Shown: positions 1-9,033, numbered from the stretch's first letter. The stretch: 58,726 bases of DNA from an uncultured Acidimicrobiales bacterium (GCA_902805665.1 CADCTB010000130.1:1-58726); one strand, 5' to 3'. Made by a program: numbers and translations. Notes: generated by a model from the sequence alone, not told the origin.

Positions 1-601
1 TGAATACCGCAAAATCGAGGCCGTACGTGCACAGGAACATGGAAGCGGCCCCCGGAACGGCGGGCGACTGAGTGACCAGCAGCAGTCCGTCGCCCCACTG
101 GTCGACGGTGAGGCCGAGCTGGCGCAGTGAGCGGAACCACACGTCACCGGAGAGGAGGTCGCCCACTGCGGTGGTGACCGAATACGGGCCACCGTCTCCG
201 ACCCCACCCAGCCCGAGCAACTCGACGGCCGGCACGGGCGGCGAGCTCCGCGTCTCGCCGTTGCGGAAGACGGAGCGGCGGGTGTCCTCGGGGTGGCGGG
301 CCAGGACGAAGCGCAGCTGCTGGAGAAAGCTGAGCCACCCTTCCTCGATCTCGTCGTAGGTGGCTTCGGGACCCGCATCAACGCGCACGACCGTCTCCGT
401 CGCCCGGTCGTCGAGGCTGAAGAGGTGGCCACCGATCTGCAACGTGCGCCCAGCCTCGTCGGCATCCGTCTCGTCGAAGAAGACGACCCGGATTTCCTCG
501 TCGAGGCCCTCGTAGTCCCAGCCGAACCAGCGGCGGATGACGGTTGGGTCGCGGAACGCCTGCCAAACGGTGTCCACCGGCGCCGGCAATGTGATCTCCA
601 T
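1..601 (-). CDS. SRPBCC (AHSA1-like) family protein, C-terminus cut by window edge
   Basis: The frame starts at the ATG at 601 and runs off the left edge, so about 200 residues are visible and the end is missing. It opens METLPAP-like (MEITLPAPVDTVWQAF) followed by RDPTVIRRWFGWDYEG, the first strand, helix and DP..l..W pattern of START/Bet v1-fold SRPBCC domains that bind hydrophobic ligands. The segment after about residue 130 looks like a second SRPBCC copy or a long C-terminal extension, which cannot be resolved here. It lies 10 nt after the stop of the condensation-domain gene and is probably the last visible gene of that operon. The actual ligand is unknown. Confidence 0.7.
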   Translation of the reverse strand, partial: MEITLPAPVDTVWQAFRDPTVIRRWFGWDYEGLDEEIRVVFFDETDADEAGRTLQIGGHLFSLDDRATETVVRVDAGPEATYDEIEEGWLSFLQQLRFVLARHPEDTRRSVFRNGETRSSPPVPAVELLGLGGVGDGGPYSVTTAVGDLLSGDVWFRSLRQLGLTVDQWGDGLLLVTQSPAVPGAASMFLCTYGLDFAVF

Positions 602-611
602 GGGTGAAGGA

Positions 612-2234
612 CTACCAGCGGCGCTCGGCCACGGCCAGGATGTGGTCCACGTAGGACTCGGCGAAGCGGTGGGCCGAGTCGGCCCCGAACAGGCGGTGCG
701 GGTAGCGAATGGTGAGGTGCAGGCGTCCGGCCACGGTCACCGCACCGATGCACAGGCTGTGCGGCGCCCGCGCCGGTGAGGAGAACCAGACGTCGGTGGT
801 CTCGCCGGCTTCCGGGCCGAAGGACGGCGCCTCGGGGAGCCATCCGACGTTGGAGAGGATGGCGGTGTCGACCTCGCGATTGCGGGTGAGCGGCTGCAGG
901 ACGATGAGCGACTGCTTGGCCCACAGCGGGAGCAGACCGTTGCGGTCGAGCGCGGCCAGCAGGGCCACACCGGTCCGGAAGCGCTTGTTCCGGGTCTTCT
1001 GCGCGGTTATCGCCTTGAGCGCCGCCCTCGCGCCCGACCGGTGACGGCGGCTGGTCGACACCCTGGCGGTCACCGAGAAGTTGCCGACCACCTCGTCGCG
1101 CCACTCGGCTGGGCGGAGGTCGACCGGAACGAGCACGCCGATCCGGCGGCCGGGCGTGCCGTGCTCGAGGTTCCACTCGCCGATGGTGAGGTGGAGGGCG
1201 GCGAGCAGGACGTTGCGGGCCGTCCCCTGGCGGTGGACGTTGGCCACCCGCCTCGTGTCGCCCACGGACAGCTGGACAAAGTGGAAGCCGTACCCCGGCT
1301 CGTCGTCGGGCCGCTCGGGGGCGATCCGGGCCGGGTTGGCCAGCAGGTCCCGCACCCGCTCGACCGCGACCCGGTACCACGCCTCGACGGCCGAGACCGG
1401 AGCTGAAGCGGGACGTACCGGAAGGTCGTTCACGGCCAGGAAGTCGAGCGGCGGCCCGGATCCACCGCCCGTGGCGTAGGCATCGGCGATGGACCGGAGC
1501 ACCCGCACCGCACTGAAGCCGTCGCCGGCGCCGTGGTTGACGTTGAGCAGGATGACGTCGCCGTCGGGATGGTGAGCGAGCCGGGCCCGCAAGGGCGGCC
1601 ACTCGGTCATGGCCACCGCCTCACCGAGCAGCGACCCTCGCACCAGGTCCACCCCGTCGTCGTCGTGACAGTCGACCACCTGGAGCGCTTCGTGCTCCGA
1701 CGGGCGATGGCCGAGCACGGTGTCGAAGGCTTTCCGCAGGCGGGTTTCGTCGAGCGACCCGGTGACCTTGGCCTCGACGTGCACGCTCCACGCGGACGGG
1801 TCGAGTAGGTCGGCCGGATCGAGGGTCGCCTGGTTCTCGTCGGAGATCCACTCGCAGTCCAGGTGCGACCGGTGGTCGCCCTTGCGGCCCCGCAGCAGCC
1901 GGACCAGGTCCTGGCCGGCGCCGACGACGTTGTGGGCCGCCGCTCGGGTCAACGAGTAGCGGGTGGGTTGGTCGGGCCGGGCGCCGAGAGGGGACACCCG
2001 GTCGACGTGGGCCGAGATGTGGTTCCCGTGGACGACGATGTGCAGGCTGTCGTTGGCGGCGTTCTCGCGCAACGAGACGCTTCCGGGGTGATAGAGGCGG
2101 CCGAAACCGCTGTCGCGGTGAAAGCGGCCGCTCGACGCCAGCCGGCGGAGGAAGGCGACCGGGTCGGCGATCGTGGGCTCGCCCGGCCGGGTGTAGCCGG
2201 GGTCGGGGCCCTCGAGGTCGGACTGGAGATTCAT
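612..2234 (-). CDS. Condensation-domain / WS-DGAT-like acyltransferase family protein
   Basis: 540 residues. The core catalytic motif of the condensation / wax-ester synthase / PapA superfamily (HHxxxDG) is visible as NHGAGDG at residues 233-239, with the second-position His and the Asp kept. These enzymes transfer acyl groups or make amide/ester bonds. Roughly the first 140 residues have no domain I recognise. There are no adenylation or carrier domains nearby, so a stand-alone acyltransferase is more likely than an NRPS module. The start overlaps the upstream gene's stop by 4 bp (ATGA), which implies translational coupling. Substrate unknown. Confidence 0.7.
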   Translation of the reverse strand: MNLQSDLEGPDPGYTRPGEPTIADPVAFLRRLASSGRFHRDSGFGRLYHPGSVSLRENAANDSLHIVVHGNHISAHVDRVSPLGARPDQPTRYSLTRAAAHNVVGAGQDLVRLLRGRKGDHRSHLDCEWISDENQATLDPADLLDPSAWSVHVEAKVTGSLDETRLRKAFDTVLGHRPSEHEALQVVDCHDDDGVDLVRGSLLGEAVAMTEWPPLRARLAHHPDGDVILLNVNHGAGDGFSAVRVLRSIADAYATGGGSGPPLDFLAVNDLPVRPASAPVSAVEAWYRVAVERVRDLLANPARIAPERPDDEPGYGFHFVQLSVGDTRRVANVHRQGTARNVLLAALHLTIGEWNLEHGTPGRRIGVLVPVDLRPAEWRDEVVGNFSVTARVSTSRRHRSGARAALKAITAQKTRNKRFRTGVALLAALDRNGLLPLWAKQSLIVLQPLTRNREVDTAILSNVGWLPEAPSFGPEAGETTDVWFSSPARAPHSLCIGAVTVAGRLHLTIRYPHRLFGADSAHRFAESYVDHILAVAERRW

Positions 2235-3373
2235 GCCTGCGGCACGGCGCGAAGGGCGGCGGCGGCTTCCAGGCGAACCCGGAAGTCAGGATCGTCGGTC
2301 TTCCTGGTGATGGCCACCCGGCTCGGCGCGGCTCCGAGCTCGGCCAGTCCTCGCAGTGCCTTCCACCGGACCCACGCGTCGGCATCGCCCAAGGCAGACT
2401 CGAGGAGCGGACGCAGCTCGTCCCGCCCGGCGTCGACCATGGCGTCGACGGCGGCGCGGCGCACGGCCCGGACCGGATCACCGACGAGGCGGCCCCACTG
2501 TTCTCGGGCCGCCACCGGCTCGGCCTCCTTGAGGAGGTACGCCGCCACCTGCCGGTGCGAATGGTCGGGACCGGCCGCCGCGGCCAGCACCTGCGTCAGG
2601 TCGGCCGGATCGGCGGGTCGGAGCCCGCCCAGATCCCGCCACGCCTGCTCCAGCCGGGTCAGCCGCCGACCATCCCCGGCCGGCGGCTGCCGGCCTGCCA
2701 GCCACGGCGGCCCTCCGGCCGCGCCACTGGCCGCAGGCCGTCCGCCCTCCAGCTCGGGATCCCCGAACTCGTCGGTCACGACGGCCAGGATGGGCGCCAG
2801 GAGCGCCTCCCAGTCGCTCGGCCGGCGGAGTCCGACAGCGACGAAGTCGGGGCCGACGAGCACGTTGGCCACCTGGTCGAACTCATGGAACAGACGGGCG
2901 ACCGGCGGGTCGTCCGCCGTGCTCGTCGCCGACTCGTACCAGCGGCTCGGCCCGTCGTTCACCGGGTGTCCGAAGCCGAAACGGATGGTGCGGGGATTGG
3001 GCGTGGCCTCGGGGACGACCGGCCCGTTGAACGTGGCGTCCAGCGGGTCGGGAGCGGCAGAGGCCGCCGCCGGTGCCCCGGCGGCCCCGGTGACGAGCTC
3101 GACCCGGAAGCGGCCACCGTCCCATCCGAAGGCGATGGTGAGCTCGCCATCGATGTCGCGCTCCCACCAACCCTCGCCCGACCCCACCGCGGCGGCCAGC
3201 GCCTCGTCGTCCTCGGCCGCCCACGGGCCGGTGGACAGGTAGCGCTTGAGCAGCGTCTTGACCGGCCCGAGCGACTCGAACGGAAGGGTCATGAACGCCT
3301 CCGTCAGGTGGCCGAACGCGGTGCCCACGAGGTTTCGCTCGACCACGAGCCGGCGGGCTGCGTCCTGCTCCAT
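2231..3373 (-). CDS. CvfC-like protein: Nfu N-terminal domain plus HEAT repeats
   Basis: 380 residues from ATG 3373; a TTG three bases upstream is the alternative. The middle (about residues 125-210) matches the Nfu/NifU N-terminal domain: TPNPRTIRFGF, then ARLFHEFDQVANVLVGPDFV. The C-terminal third has HEAT-type helices (RAVRRAAVDAMVDAG, WVRWKALRGLAELG, RVRLEAAAALRAV). This order resembles staphylococcal conserved virulence factor C (CvfC), but here a unique stretch of about 125 residues comes first. The NifU C-terminal CxxC Fe-S domain is absent, so Fe-S scaffolding is not implied. It heads the operon with the condensation-domain protein. Role unknown; protein-protein scaffold is inference. 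Confidence 0.65.
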   Translation of the reverse strand: MEQDAARRLVVERNLVGTAFGHLTEAFMTLPFESLGPVKTLLKRYLSTGPWAAEDDEALAAAVGSGEGWWERDIDGELTIAFGWDGGRFRVELVTGAAGAPAAASAAPDPLDATFNGPVVPEATPNPRTIRFGFGHPVNDGPSRWYESATSTADDPPVARLFHEFDQVANVLVGPDFVAVGLRRPSDWEALLAPILAVVTDEFGDPELEGGRPAASGAAGGPPWLAGRQPPAGDGRRLTRLEQAWRDLGGLRPADPADLTQVLAAAAGPDHSHRQVAAYLLKEAEPVAAREQWGRLVGDPVRAVRRAAVDAMVDAGRDELRPLLESALGDADAWVRWKALRGLAELGAAPSRVAITRKTDDPDFRVRLEAAAALRAVPQA

Positions 3374-3380
3374 CAAGCCG

Positions 3381-3386
3381 ACCGTA
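3381..3386 (-). promoter_or_regulatory. -10 hexamer (TACGGT) of the CvfC-like gene
   Basis: TACGGT ends 7 nt before ATG 3373, placing transcription start at or next to the start codon. No Shine-Dalgarno is present. Confidence 0.45.
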
Positions 3387-3419
3387 CCGGTCGGCGCCAG
3401 GGCATGGGATCATGAATCG

Positions 3420-4235
3420 GTGGTGGCGTCGCGCGCTCGCATCGTCAAGGATGCCGACCGGCGGATGCTCGCCGGCATGGCTGCCGCGCTGGCCCAGGTG
3501 GCCCTGGGCCTGGGACTGGTCGTGGCCGGCGTCGCCGTGTTCTTCGTGGCCACCCCCAGTGTCGAATCCCCGGGCGCCGGCATCCTGGCGACCGCCGCGA
3601 TCGCCGTGGGCCTGGCCCTCGTCTTCGGCCCGTGGTGGTGGCGTCTGACGCGCGACCTCGGGGTCGAGCACCAGGAGCGCATCCGGTCGCAGGAGCGGGC
3701 CGAGGTCGCCGCCCACATCCACGACTCCGTGCTGCAGACCCTGGCCTTGATCCAGCGCAACTCGGCCGACGCGAAAAAGGTCAGCACCCTGGCCCGATCG
3801 CAGGAGCGTGAGCTGCGGAACTGGTTGTACGGGGCGCCCGAGTCGAACCCGGTCGAGAGCCTGACCGCGGCGCTGGAGCGGGTGCGGGACGAGATCGAGT
3901 ACCTGCACGGAGTAGCGGTCGAGACGGTGGAGGTGGGCGACTGCCCGGTCGACGAGCGCCTGGTGGCCCTCATGCTCTCCAGCCGGGAGGCCCTGGCCAA
4001 TGCCGCCCGTCACTCCGGCGCCAGCGCGGTGTCGGCCTACCTCGAGGTGGAGCCGCACCAGGTGACGGTCTTCGTGCGGGACAGGGGCAAGGGCTTCGAC
4101 CTCGACGAGGTGCCCCGGCACCGGCGGGGGATCGCCGACTCCATCGTCGGGCGCATGGACCGCCATGGAGGCAAGGCCGTGGTCCACAGCGAGCCCGGCG
4201 CGGGCACCGAGGTCGAGCTGGTGATGCCTCGGTGA
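3420..4235 (+). CDS. NarL-family sensor histidine kinase
   Basis: About 271 residues from GTG 3420; GTG 3423 is equally possible and no Shine-Dalgarno decides. Two hydrophobic segments (about residues 18-70) form a membrane hairpin with a very short loop, so there is no large extracellular sensor. HisKA_3 follows with phospho-acceptor His in AAHIHDSVLQTLALIQ, then a HATPase with N box REALANAARHSG and G box RDRGKGFD. It would phosphorylate the response regulator whose GTG overlaps its stop by 4 bp. The signal is unknown. Because the sensor loop is minimal, it may sense membrane stress or the ABC exporter next door (inference). Confidence 0.88.
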   Translation: MVASRARIVKDADRRMLAGMAAALAQVALGLGLVVAGVAVFFVATPSVESPGAGILATAAIAVGLALVFGPWWWRLTRDLGVEHQERIRSQERAEVAAHIHDSVLQTLALIQRNSADAKKVSTLARSQERELRNWLYGAPESNPVESLTAALERVRDEIEYLHGVAVETVEVGDCPVDERLVALMLSSREALANAARHSGASAVSAYLEVEPHQVTVFVRDRGKGFDLDEVPRHRRGIADSIVGRMDRHGGKAVVHSEPGAGTEVELVMPR

Positions 4236-4873
4236 CCGGGAAGCCGCGGGTGTTCCTGGTCGACGATCACGCCCTCGTTCTGTCCGGTGTGCGGGCGGAG
4301 CTCGGCGACTCGGTCGAGGTGGTGGGGGAGGCGTCCGAGGTGGAGGCGGCCATCGAGATGATCGGCGAGCGCACGCCCGACGTGGTGCTGCTCGACGTCC
4401 ACATGCCGGGAGGGGGCGGACGGGCGGTCATCGAGGCGATCGGCGCCACCCATCCCGACGTGAAGTTCCTGGCTCTCTCCGTGTCGGATGCGGCCGAGGA
4501 CGTGATCGCCGTGATCCGGGCCGGAGCCCGGGGATACGTGACGAAGACCATCTCGGGGCCGGAGCTGGTGGAGGCCGTCCGGCGGGTGGCGGAGGGCGAC
4601 GCGGTGTTCTCGCCCCGCCTCGCCGGGTTCGTGCTCGACGCCTTCGCCGCCGACTACCGGGGACCGGTCGACCCCGAGCTCGACCAGCTCACCGTCCGGG
4701 AGAAGGAGGTGCTGCGCCTCCTGGCCCGCGGCTACTCGTACAAGGAGATCGCCCGTCAGCTGGCCATCTCGATCAAGACGGTGGAGACCCACGCCTCCGC
4801 CGTGCTGCGCAAGCTGCAGCTGACCAACCGGCACCAGCTCAGCCGGTGGGCCACCGACCGCCGTCTGGTCTGA
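4232..4873 (+). CDS. NarL/FixJ-family response regulator
   Basis: 213 residues. The receiver domain carries the acidic pocket (VDDHALV) and phospho-acceptor Asp in VVLLDVHMPG near residue 53. The C-terminal LuxR-type HTH is clear from LTVREKEVLRLLARGYSYKE through SIKTVETHASAVLRKL. Its GTG sits in the kinase's stop (GTGA), so the two form a translationally coupled cognate pair. The ABC exporter starts 44 nt downstream on the same strand and is its most obvious candidate target. Confidence 0.92.
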   Translation: MTGKPRVFLVDDHALVLSGVRAELGDSVEVVGEASEVEAAIEMIGERTPDVVLLDVHMPGGGGRAVIEAIGATHPDVKFLALSVSDAAEDVIAVIRAGARGYVTKTISGPELVEAVRRVAEGDAVFSPRLAGFVLDAFAADYRGPVDPELDQLTVREKEVLRLLARGYSYKEIARQLAISIKTVETHASAVLRKLQLTNRHQLSRWATDRRLV

Positions 4874-4917
4874 TTCAAGGCGCGGAGCGGCAATGCCGAT
4901 GATCGATCCGGTCATCC

Positions 4918-5904
4918 ATGCATACGCACGCGTCCGTCCGGGAGAAGGCCGCCGCCTCGGGCGGTGAGCCGTCGGGCGCTCCCGTCGTCGATCTGGCGGG
5001 TGTCCGGTACAGCTTCGGATCCGGCACCGGCCTGGTCGACCTCAGTCTCTCGGTCCCGGGCGGGTCGATCACCGTCCTCGTCGGCCCCAACGGCGCGGGC
5101 AAGACGACCGCCCTGCGGATCGTCACCGGCGCACTGACCCCACACGAGGGCACGGCCCGGGTGTTCGGACTGGAGCCGAGCGGCGCCGAGGGCGAGCAGG
5201 TCCGGCGACGGTGCGGCGTCGTGGCGGCCAAGCCTGCCCTCTATGACCGGCTCACCGGCCGGGACAACCTGCGCTACGCCGCCGAGCTCTTCGGCCTGGG
5301 GCGCGACGCACCGGTCGAGGAGGCCGCGGCCCGCTTCGGGATCGACCGCTCACTCGATCTGCGGGTCGGCGGCTACTCCACGGGCATGAAGACCCGGCTG
5401 GCCCTGGCCCGGGCCGTCCTGCACGACCCTGACCTCCTGCTGCTCGACGAGCCCACCTCCGGCCTCGATCCCGAGTCGTCGCACGCCGTCCTCGGCCTGG
5501 TCCGGGAGATGGCGGCCGGCGGGGCCACCGTGGTCATGTCCACCCACCTGCTGCTGGAGGCCGAGGGGCTGGCCGACCAGGTGGTCATGATGGAGCACGG
5601 GACGGCAGTCCTGGCCGGGACGACCGAGGCCCTCATGCGCCGGTACTGGCCCCGGCCCGTCGTCCGGTTCGGCGCCGAAGGCACGGCCGGGCTCGACATG
5701 CTCTCGACGATGGACGGCGTGTTCGCGTACTCGCCGAACGGCCACAGCGCGGAGGTCGAGCTCGACGACCTGGCCCGGGTGCCGGTGCTGGTGGCCGCCC
5801 TGGCCGCGGCCGGCGTGCGTCTGACGTTCGTCACCCCCCACGAACGTTCGCTGGAGGAGCTCTATCTGCGGGTCCGGCTCGCCTCGGCGGAGGGGGCACG
5901 GTGA
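4918..5904 (+). CDS. ABC-2 type exporter, ATP-binding protein
   Basis: 328 residues. Walker A is GPNGAGKTT (about residue 60); the signature motif is degenerate (GGYSTGMKTRLALARA, with YSTGM where LSGGQ is usual); Walker B with catalytic Glu is LLLLDEPTSGLDPE; the H-loop is MSTHLL. About 90 residues after the ATPase core form the regulatory C-terminal extension common in DrrA/CcmA-like importer-unrelated exporters. The first 20 residues are low-complexity, so translation may start later. It overlaps the permease gene by 4 bp. Substrate unknown. Confidence 0.88.
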   Translation: MHTHASVREKAAASGGEPSGAPVVDLAGVRYSFGSGTGLVDLSLSVPGGSITVLVGPNGAGKTTALRIVTGALTPHEGTARVFGLEPSGAEGEQVRRRCGVVAAKPALYDRLTGRDNLRYAAELFGLGRDAPVEEAAARFGIDRSLDLRVGGYSTGMKTRLALARAVLHDPDLLLLDEPTSGLDPESSHAVLGLVREMAAGGATVVMSTHLLLEAEGLADQVVMMEHGTAVLAGTTEALMRRYWPRPVVRFGAEGTAGLDMLSTMDGVFAYSPNGHSAEVELDDLARVPVLVAALAAAGVRLTFVTPHERSLEELYLRVRLASAEGAR

Positions 5905-6719
5905 ACCGCGGCCGGATGTGGGCCGTCGCCCGCAACGACCTTCGCCAGCTCCGCCACAGCCCCGATTTCTGGGCGCCCATGCTGGTGCTCGCCGCTCTCT
6001 TCTTCGTGATCATCCCCACCGTGCTGCTGCTGACCATCACCAGGATCGGCAGCGTCGGCACGGTGAAGAACGTCTCCGCCGCCCTCGAAGTGCTGCCTCA
6101 GGCCGCCCAGGAGGCCATCCGGGGCGACAGCCCGTCCGACCGGACGAGCTACGCCCTGGCCGTCTACCTGTTCGCCCCCATGGCCGTCATCGTGCCGATG
6201 ACGATCTCGACCGCGGTCGGCGCCAACGCCCTCGTCGGCGAGAAGGAGAAAGGGACGGGTGAGTTCCTGGCCCACTCGCCGGCGTCCGAGCGCGAGATCT
6301 ACCTGGGGAAGCTGATCGCCAGCCTCCTTCCCGGTTACCTGACCACGCTCGTCGGGTTCGGGCTCTATTCGCTGGCCGTGAACCTCATCGTCGGACCGCA
6401 TGTCGGCGGATGGTTCTTCCCGACCGCGGCGTGGTGGCTGCTGATGCTGTGGGTCGTGCCGCCGTTCCTTGCCATCACCCTGTCGGTGGTGCTGCGGCTG
6501 TCGGCCCGGGTGAAGAGCGCGGCTGCCGCCCAGCAGGCCTCCGGACTGGTCACCCTGCCGCTGATCATGCTGTCGTACGCCCAGTCCACCGGCGGACTAC
6601 TGGGCGCCGGCGCCGCCGGCTTCTGGGTGGGACTGGCGGCGTGGATAGCGGCGGTCTTCGGGCTCATGCGCGGCGCGCACGCCGTCACCCGACCCCGCCT
6701 GCTGGGCGTGGACTCCTAG
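5901..6719 (+). CDS. ABC-2 family transporter permease
   Basis: 272 residues with about six hydrophobic spans, including one at residues 23-47, one near residues 80-95, and paired helices in the second half. It contains the NALVGEKEKGTGEFLAHSP stretch typical of the cytoplasmic coupling loop in ABC-2 permeases (VGEKE.GT.E.L..sP). Its GTG overlaps the ATPase stop. One ATPase and one permease imply a heterotetrameric exporter. Its last 35 bases overlap the 3' end of the convergent methyltransferase gene. Confidence 0.87.
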   Translation: MNRGRMWAVARNDLRQLRHSPDFWAPMLVLAALFFVIIPTVLLLTITRIGSVGTVKNVSAALEVLPQAAQEAIRGDSPSDRTSYALAVYLFAPMAVIVPMTISTAVGANALVGEKEKGTGEFLAHSPASEREIYLGKLIASLLPGYLTTLVGFGLYSLAVNLIVGPHVGGWFFPTAAWWLLMLWVVPPFLAITLSVVLRLSARVKSAAAAQQASGLVTLPLIMLSYAQSTGGLLGAGAAGFWVGLAAWIAAVFGLMRGAHAVTRPRLLGVDS

Positions 6720-7311
6720 CCCGGATCACCGCGTTCACCACGTCGACCTCGTCGCCGTCCACCGTGGTGGCCCGGGCCCGGACCGTGTCGGCCCGGGTCA
6801 CGTCGAGGCCCAGCGCCTCCAGCTCGGCCGCGAGGACGGGCGGGTCGAGGAGGAAGTCCGGGTCCTTGGGGCCGCAGGCCCCCTCCGTGAGGTTGGCCTT
6901 GTCGTAGCTGACCAGCAGCAGGCTGCCGCCCGGCGCGAGGGCCTGGGCCAAAGCGGGATAGAGGGTGACGCGCTCGTTCGGCCGGGGGTGGAAGAACGTG
7001 GCGAGGACGAGGTCGAAACCGGCCGGCGGGAGGCGCAGGGTGTGGACGTCGGCCACCACGAAGTGCGCCGGCAATCCCTGGCGTCTCGCCCGCTCGTGGG
7101 CCCGGCGCACCGCCACCTCGGAGAAGTCGACGGCGACCACGTCCCAGCCGAGGGAGGCCAGCCAGAGTGCGTGGCGACCCTCGCCGGCGGCCAGCTCGAG
7201 CGCCCGCCCGGGTGCCAGCGAACCGGCCTCCTCGACGACCAGGGCGTTCGGCTCACGGACAAAGGTGGGCTCCTTGGCCGCGTAGCGCTCGTCCCAGTTC
7301 TGGCGCTCCAA
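6685..7311 (-). CDS. Class I SAM-dependent methyltransferase
   Basis: 208 residues from a TTG start one base after the stop of the LigD-type polymerase gene. The SAM-binding motif I is LELAAGEGRHALWLASLG (around residue 38), followed by the acidic post-I residue in VVAVDFSE, and LVLATFFHP as motif IV. It resembles TehB/Methyltransf_25-type enzymes that act on small molecules. Tight linkage makes it the tail gene of the Ku/polymerase operon, although a DNA-repair role is not implied by its sequence. Confidence 0.85.
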   Translation of the reverse strand: MERQNWDERYAAKEPTFVREPNALVVEEAGSLAPGRALELAAGEGRHALWLASLGWDVVAVDFSEVAVRRAHERARRQGLPAHFVVADVHTLRLPPAGFDLVLATFFHPRPNERVTLYPALAQALAPGGSLLLVSYDKANLTEGACGPKDPDFLLDPPVLAAELEALGLDVTRADTVRARATTVDGDEVDVVNAVIRARSPRPAGGVG

Positions 7312-7312
7312 G

Positions 7313-8239
7313 CTATGAGGGAGGCGACGCGGGCAGGGACTGCTCGAGCTCGTTCAGCGGGGCGAAGAGGTCACCGTGCGCTTCCACTCGCTCCAGCACC
7401 GCATCGGCCCGGAAGGCGAGGTCGTCCGGGTTGCCGCTCCCGACCACCTGCTCGACCTCGTCCCACGTCACGGGCGTCGACACGGTGGGCTCCGGGCGGG
7501 CCCGCAGGGAGTACACGCACACGGTGGTCTTGGAGTCGTCGTTCTGGCTCCAGTCGATGAAGACCTTGCCGGTGCGGAGCTCCTTGGTCATCACCGACAA
7601 CACGTCCTTCGGGTGCCGTTGCTCCAGCAGCTTGGCCAGGGCGTGGGCGAACGGCTTGGTCTCGTTGTACGTGACCGGCGTGTTGAGGGGCACGTAGATC
7701 TGCAGCCCCTTGGAGCCCGAGGTCTTCGGGAAGGCTTGCAGGCCCAGGTCGTCGAGCACCTCACGCAGCCAGAGGGCCACCTGGCCGCACTCGACGACCG
7801 TGGCGGGCGGGCCAGGGTCGAGGTCGAACACGAGCATCGACGGCTGCTGGATGTCGTTGGCCCGAGACAGGGATGTGTGCAGCTCGAGCGACGCCAGGTT
7901 GGCCACCCACACCAGCGCGGCCAGCTCGTCGATGAGGCAGTAGTTCACGTCGGCCTTGTTGCGGGCGCTCCAGACGGAGAGCGTCTCGATCCAGGGCGGG
8001 CGGTGCTTGGGACAGTTCTTCTCGTAGAAGAACTGTCCGTCGACACCGTTGGGATAGCGCTTGAGGGTGAGCGCCCGCTGCTGGAGGTGGGGCAGCAGGA
8101 CCGGCGCGATCCGGGTGTAGTAGTCGATCACCTGCCCCTTGGTGAACCCGGCCTCGGGGTACAACACCTTGTCGAAGTTGGACAGCTTGAGCTGCCGGCC
8201 TCCCACCTCCACCTCGACCGACGTCGAGGAGGGGCTCAC
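7313..8239 (-). CDS. ligD: LigD-type NHEJ primase-polymerase domain protein
   Basis: 308 residues, a stand-alone polymerase domain of the LigD/AEP primase family. It fills and extends ends with ribo- or deoxynucleotides during non-homologous end joining. Visible family motifs are the catalytic VFDLDPG (Asp139 and Asp141), HTSLSRAND, KTSGSKGLQIYVPL, and the third carboxylate in KVFIDWSQND. The ligase and phosphoesterase domains that mycobacterial LigD carries in the same chain are absent; a ligase is encoded separately at 9337-10344. Its GTG overlaps the Ku stop (GTGA), so the two are co-translated. Confidence 0.9.
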   Translation of the reverse strand: MSPSSTSVEVEVGGRQLKLSNFDKVLYPEAGFTKGQVIDYYTRIAPVLLPHLQQRALTLKRYPNGVDGQFFYEKNCPKHRPPWIETLSVWSARNKADVNYCLIDELAALVWVANLASLELHTSLSRANDIQQPSMLVFDLDPGPPATVVECGQVALWLREVLDDLGLQAFPKTSGSKGLQIYVPLNTPVTYNETKPFAHALAKLLEQRHPKDVLSVMTKELRTGKVFIDWSQNDDSKTTVCVYSLRARPEPTVSTPVTWDEVEQVVGSGNPDDLAFRADAVLERVEAHGDLFAPLNELEQSLPASPPS

Positions 8240-9027
8240 TTCTCTGACTTGCCGGACTTCACCGCGGCCAGGCTGGCTTCGAGGGCGGCCATCAGGTCGA
8301 CGACCCGAGGCGCCTCCTCGGCCGACTCCTCGACCACGACCTGCTGGCCCGACGCCTTCTGCTCGATCAGCTCGAGCACCCGCTCGCGGTACTCGTCGCG
8401 GTACTTCGCCGGCTCGAACTCGGTGGTGAGGGAGTCGATCAGCGAGCGGGCCATCTTCTCCTCCCGCTCGGTGACGTCGACGTCGGGCCCGGGCAGGTCG
8501 AGCTCGTCCAGCGGGTTCACCTCGTCGGCGAAGAGCATGGTCTCCATGACGAGTGCGTCGTCCTTGGGCCGGATGGCGGCCAGATACTGCTTGGTGCGCA
8601 GGACCACCCGGGCGATGCCGACCTTGTTGGTCTCCCGCATGGCGTTGCGGAGCAGGGCGTACGCCTTCTGGCCGCCCTTGTCCGGGACCAGGTAGTACGG
8701 CCGCTCGTAGTACACGGGGTCGATCTGGTCGAGGTCGACGAAGTCCTCGATGTCGATGGTCTTGGTGGCCTTGGGGTCGAGGGCGTCGAGCTCCTCGGGC
8801 GTGATCGTCACGTAGTTGTCGGGAGCGATCTCGTAGGCCTTGATGATGTCCTCGAACGGGACTTCCTCACCGGTGGTGGCCGAGACGCGCTTCTGCTTGA
8901 TGCGTGAGTTCGACTTGCCGTCGAGCTGGTGGAAGCGGACGTCCTTCGACGACGTGGCGCTGAACACCTTCACCGGCACGTTCACCAGCCCGAAGCTGAT
9001 CGCACCACTCCAGATGGGCCTCGGCAC
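8236..9027 (-). CDS. ku: Ku protein, non-homologous end joining
   Basis: 263 residues from GTG 9027. Bacterial Ku forms a homodimeric ring that binds double-strand ends and recruits the polymerase and ligase. The family N-terminus (PRPIWSGAISFGLVNVPVKV) begins right at this start, and the Ku core runs to the Ser/Lys-rich C-terminal tail (LAAVKSGKSEK). A longer frame to GTG 9066 exists, but a TACGAT -10 box ends 6 nt before GTG 9027 and lies inside that extension, so I prefer the shorter start. First gene of the ku-polymerase-methyltransferase operon. Confidence 0.92.
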   Translation of the reverse strand: MPRPIWSGAISFGLVNVPVKVFSATSSKDVRFHQLDGKSNSRIKQKRVSATTGEEVPFEDIIKAYEIAPDNYVTITPEELDALDPKATKTIDIEDFVDLDQIDPVYYERPYYLVPDKGGQKAYALLRNAMRETNKVGIARVVLRTKQYLAAIRPKDDALVMETMLFADEVNPLDELDLPGPDVDVTEREEKMARSLIDSLTTEFEPAKYRDEYRERVLELIEQKASGQQVVVEESAEEAPRVVDLMAALEASLAAVKSGKSEK

Positions 9028-9033
9028 CAAATG

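Noticed and set aside
2555-3415. 286-residue plus-strand frame over the CvfC-like gene
   Set aside because: Arg/Gly-rich shadow with no domain pattern; the minus-strand protein shows Nfu_N and HEAT features.
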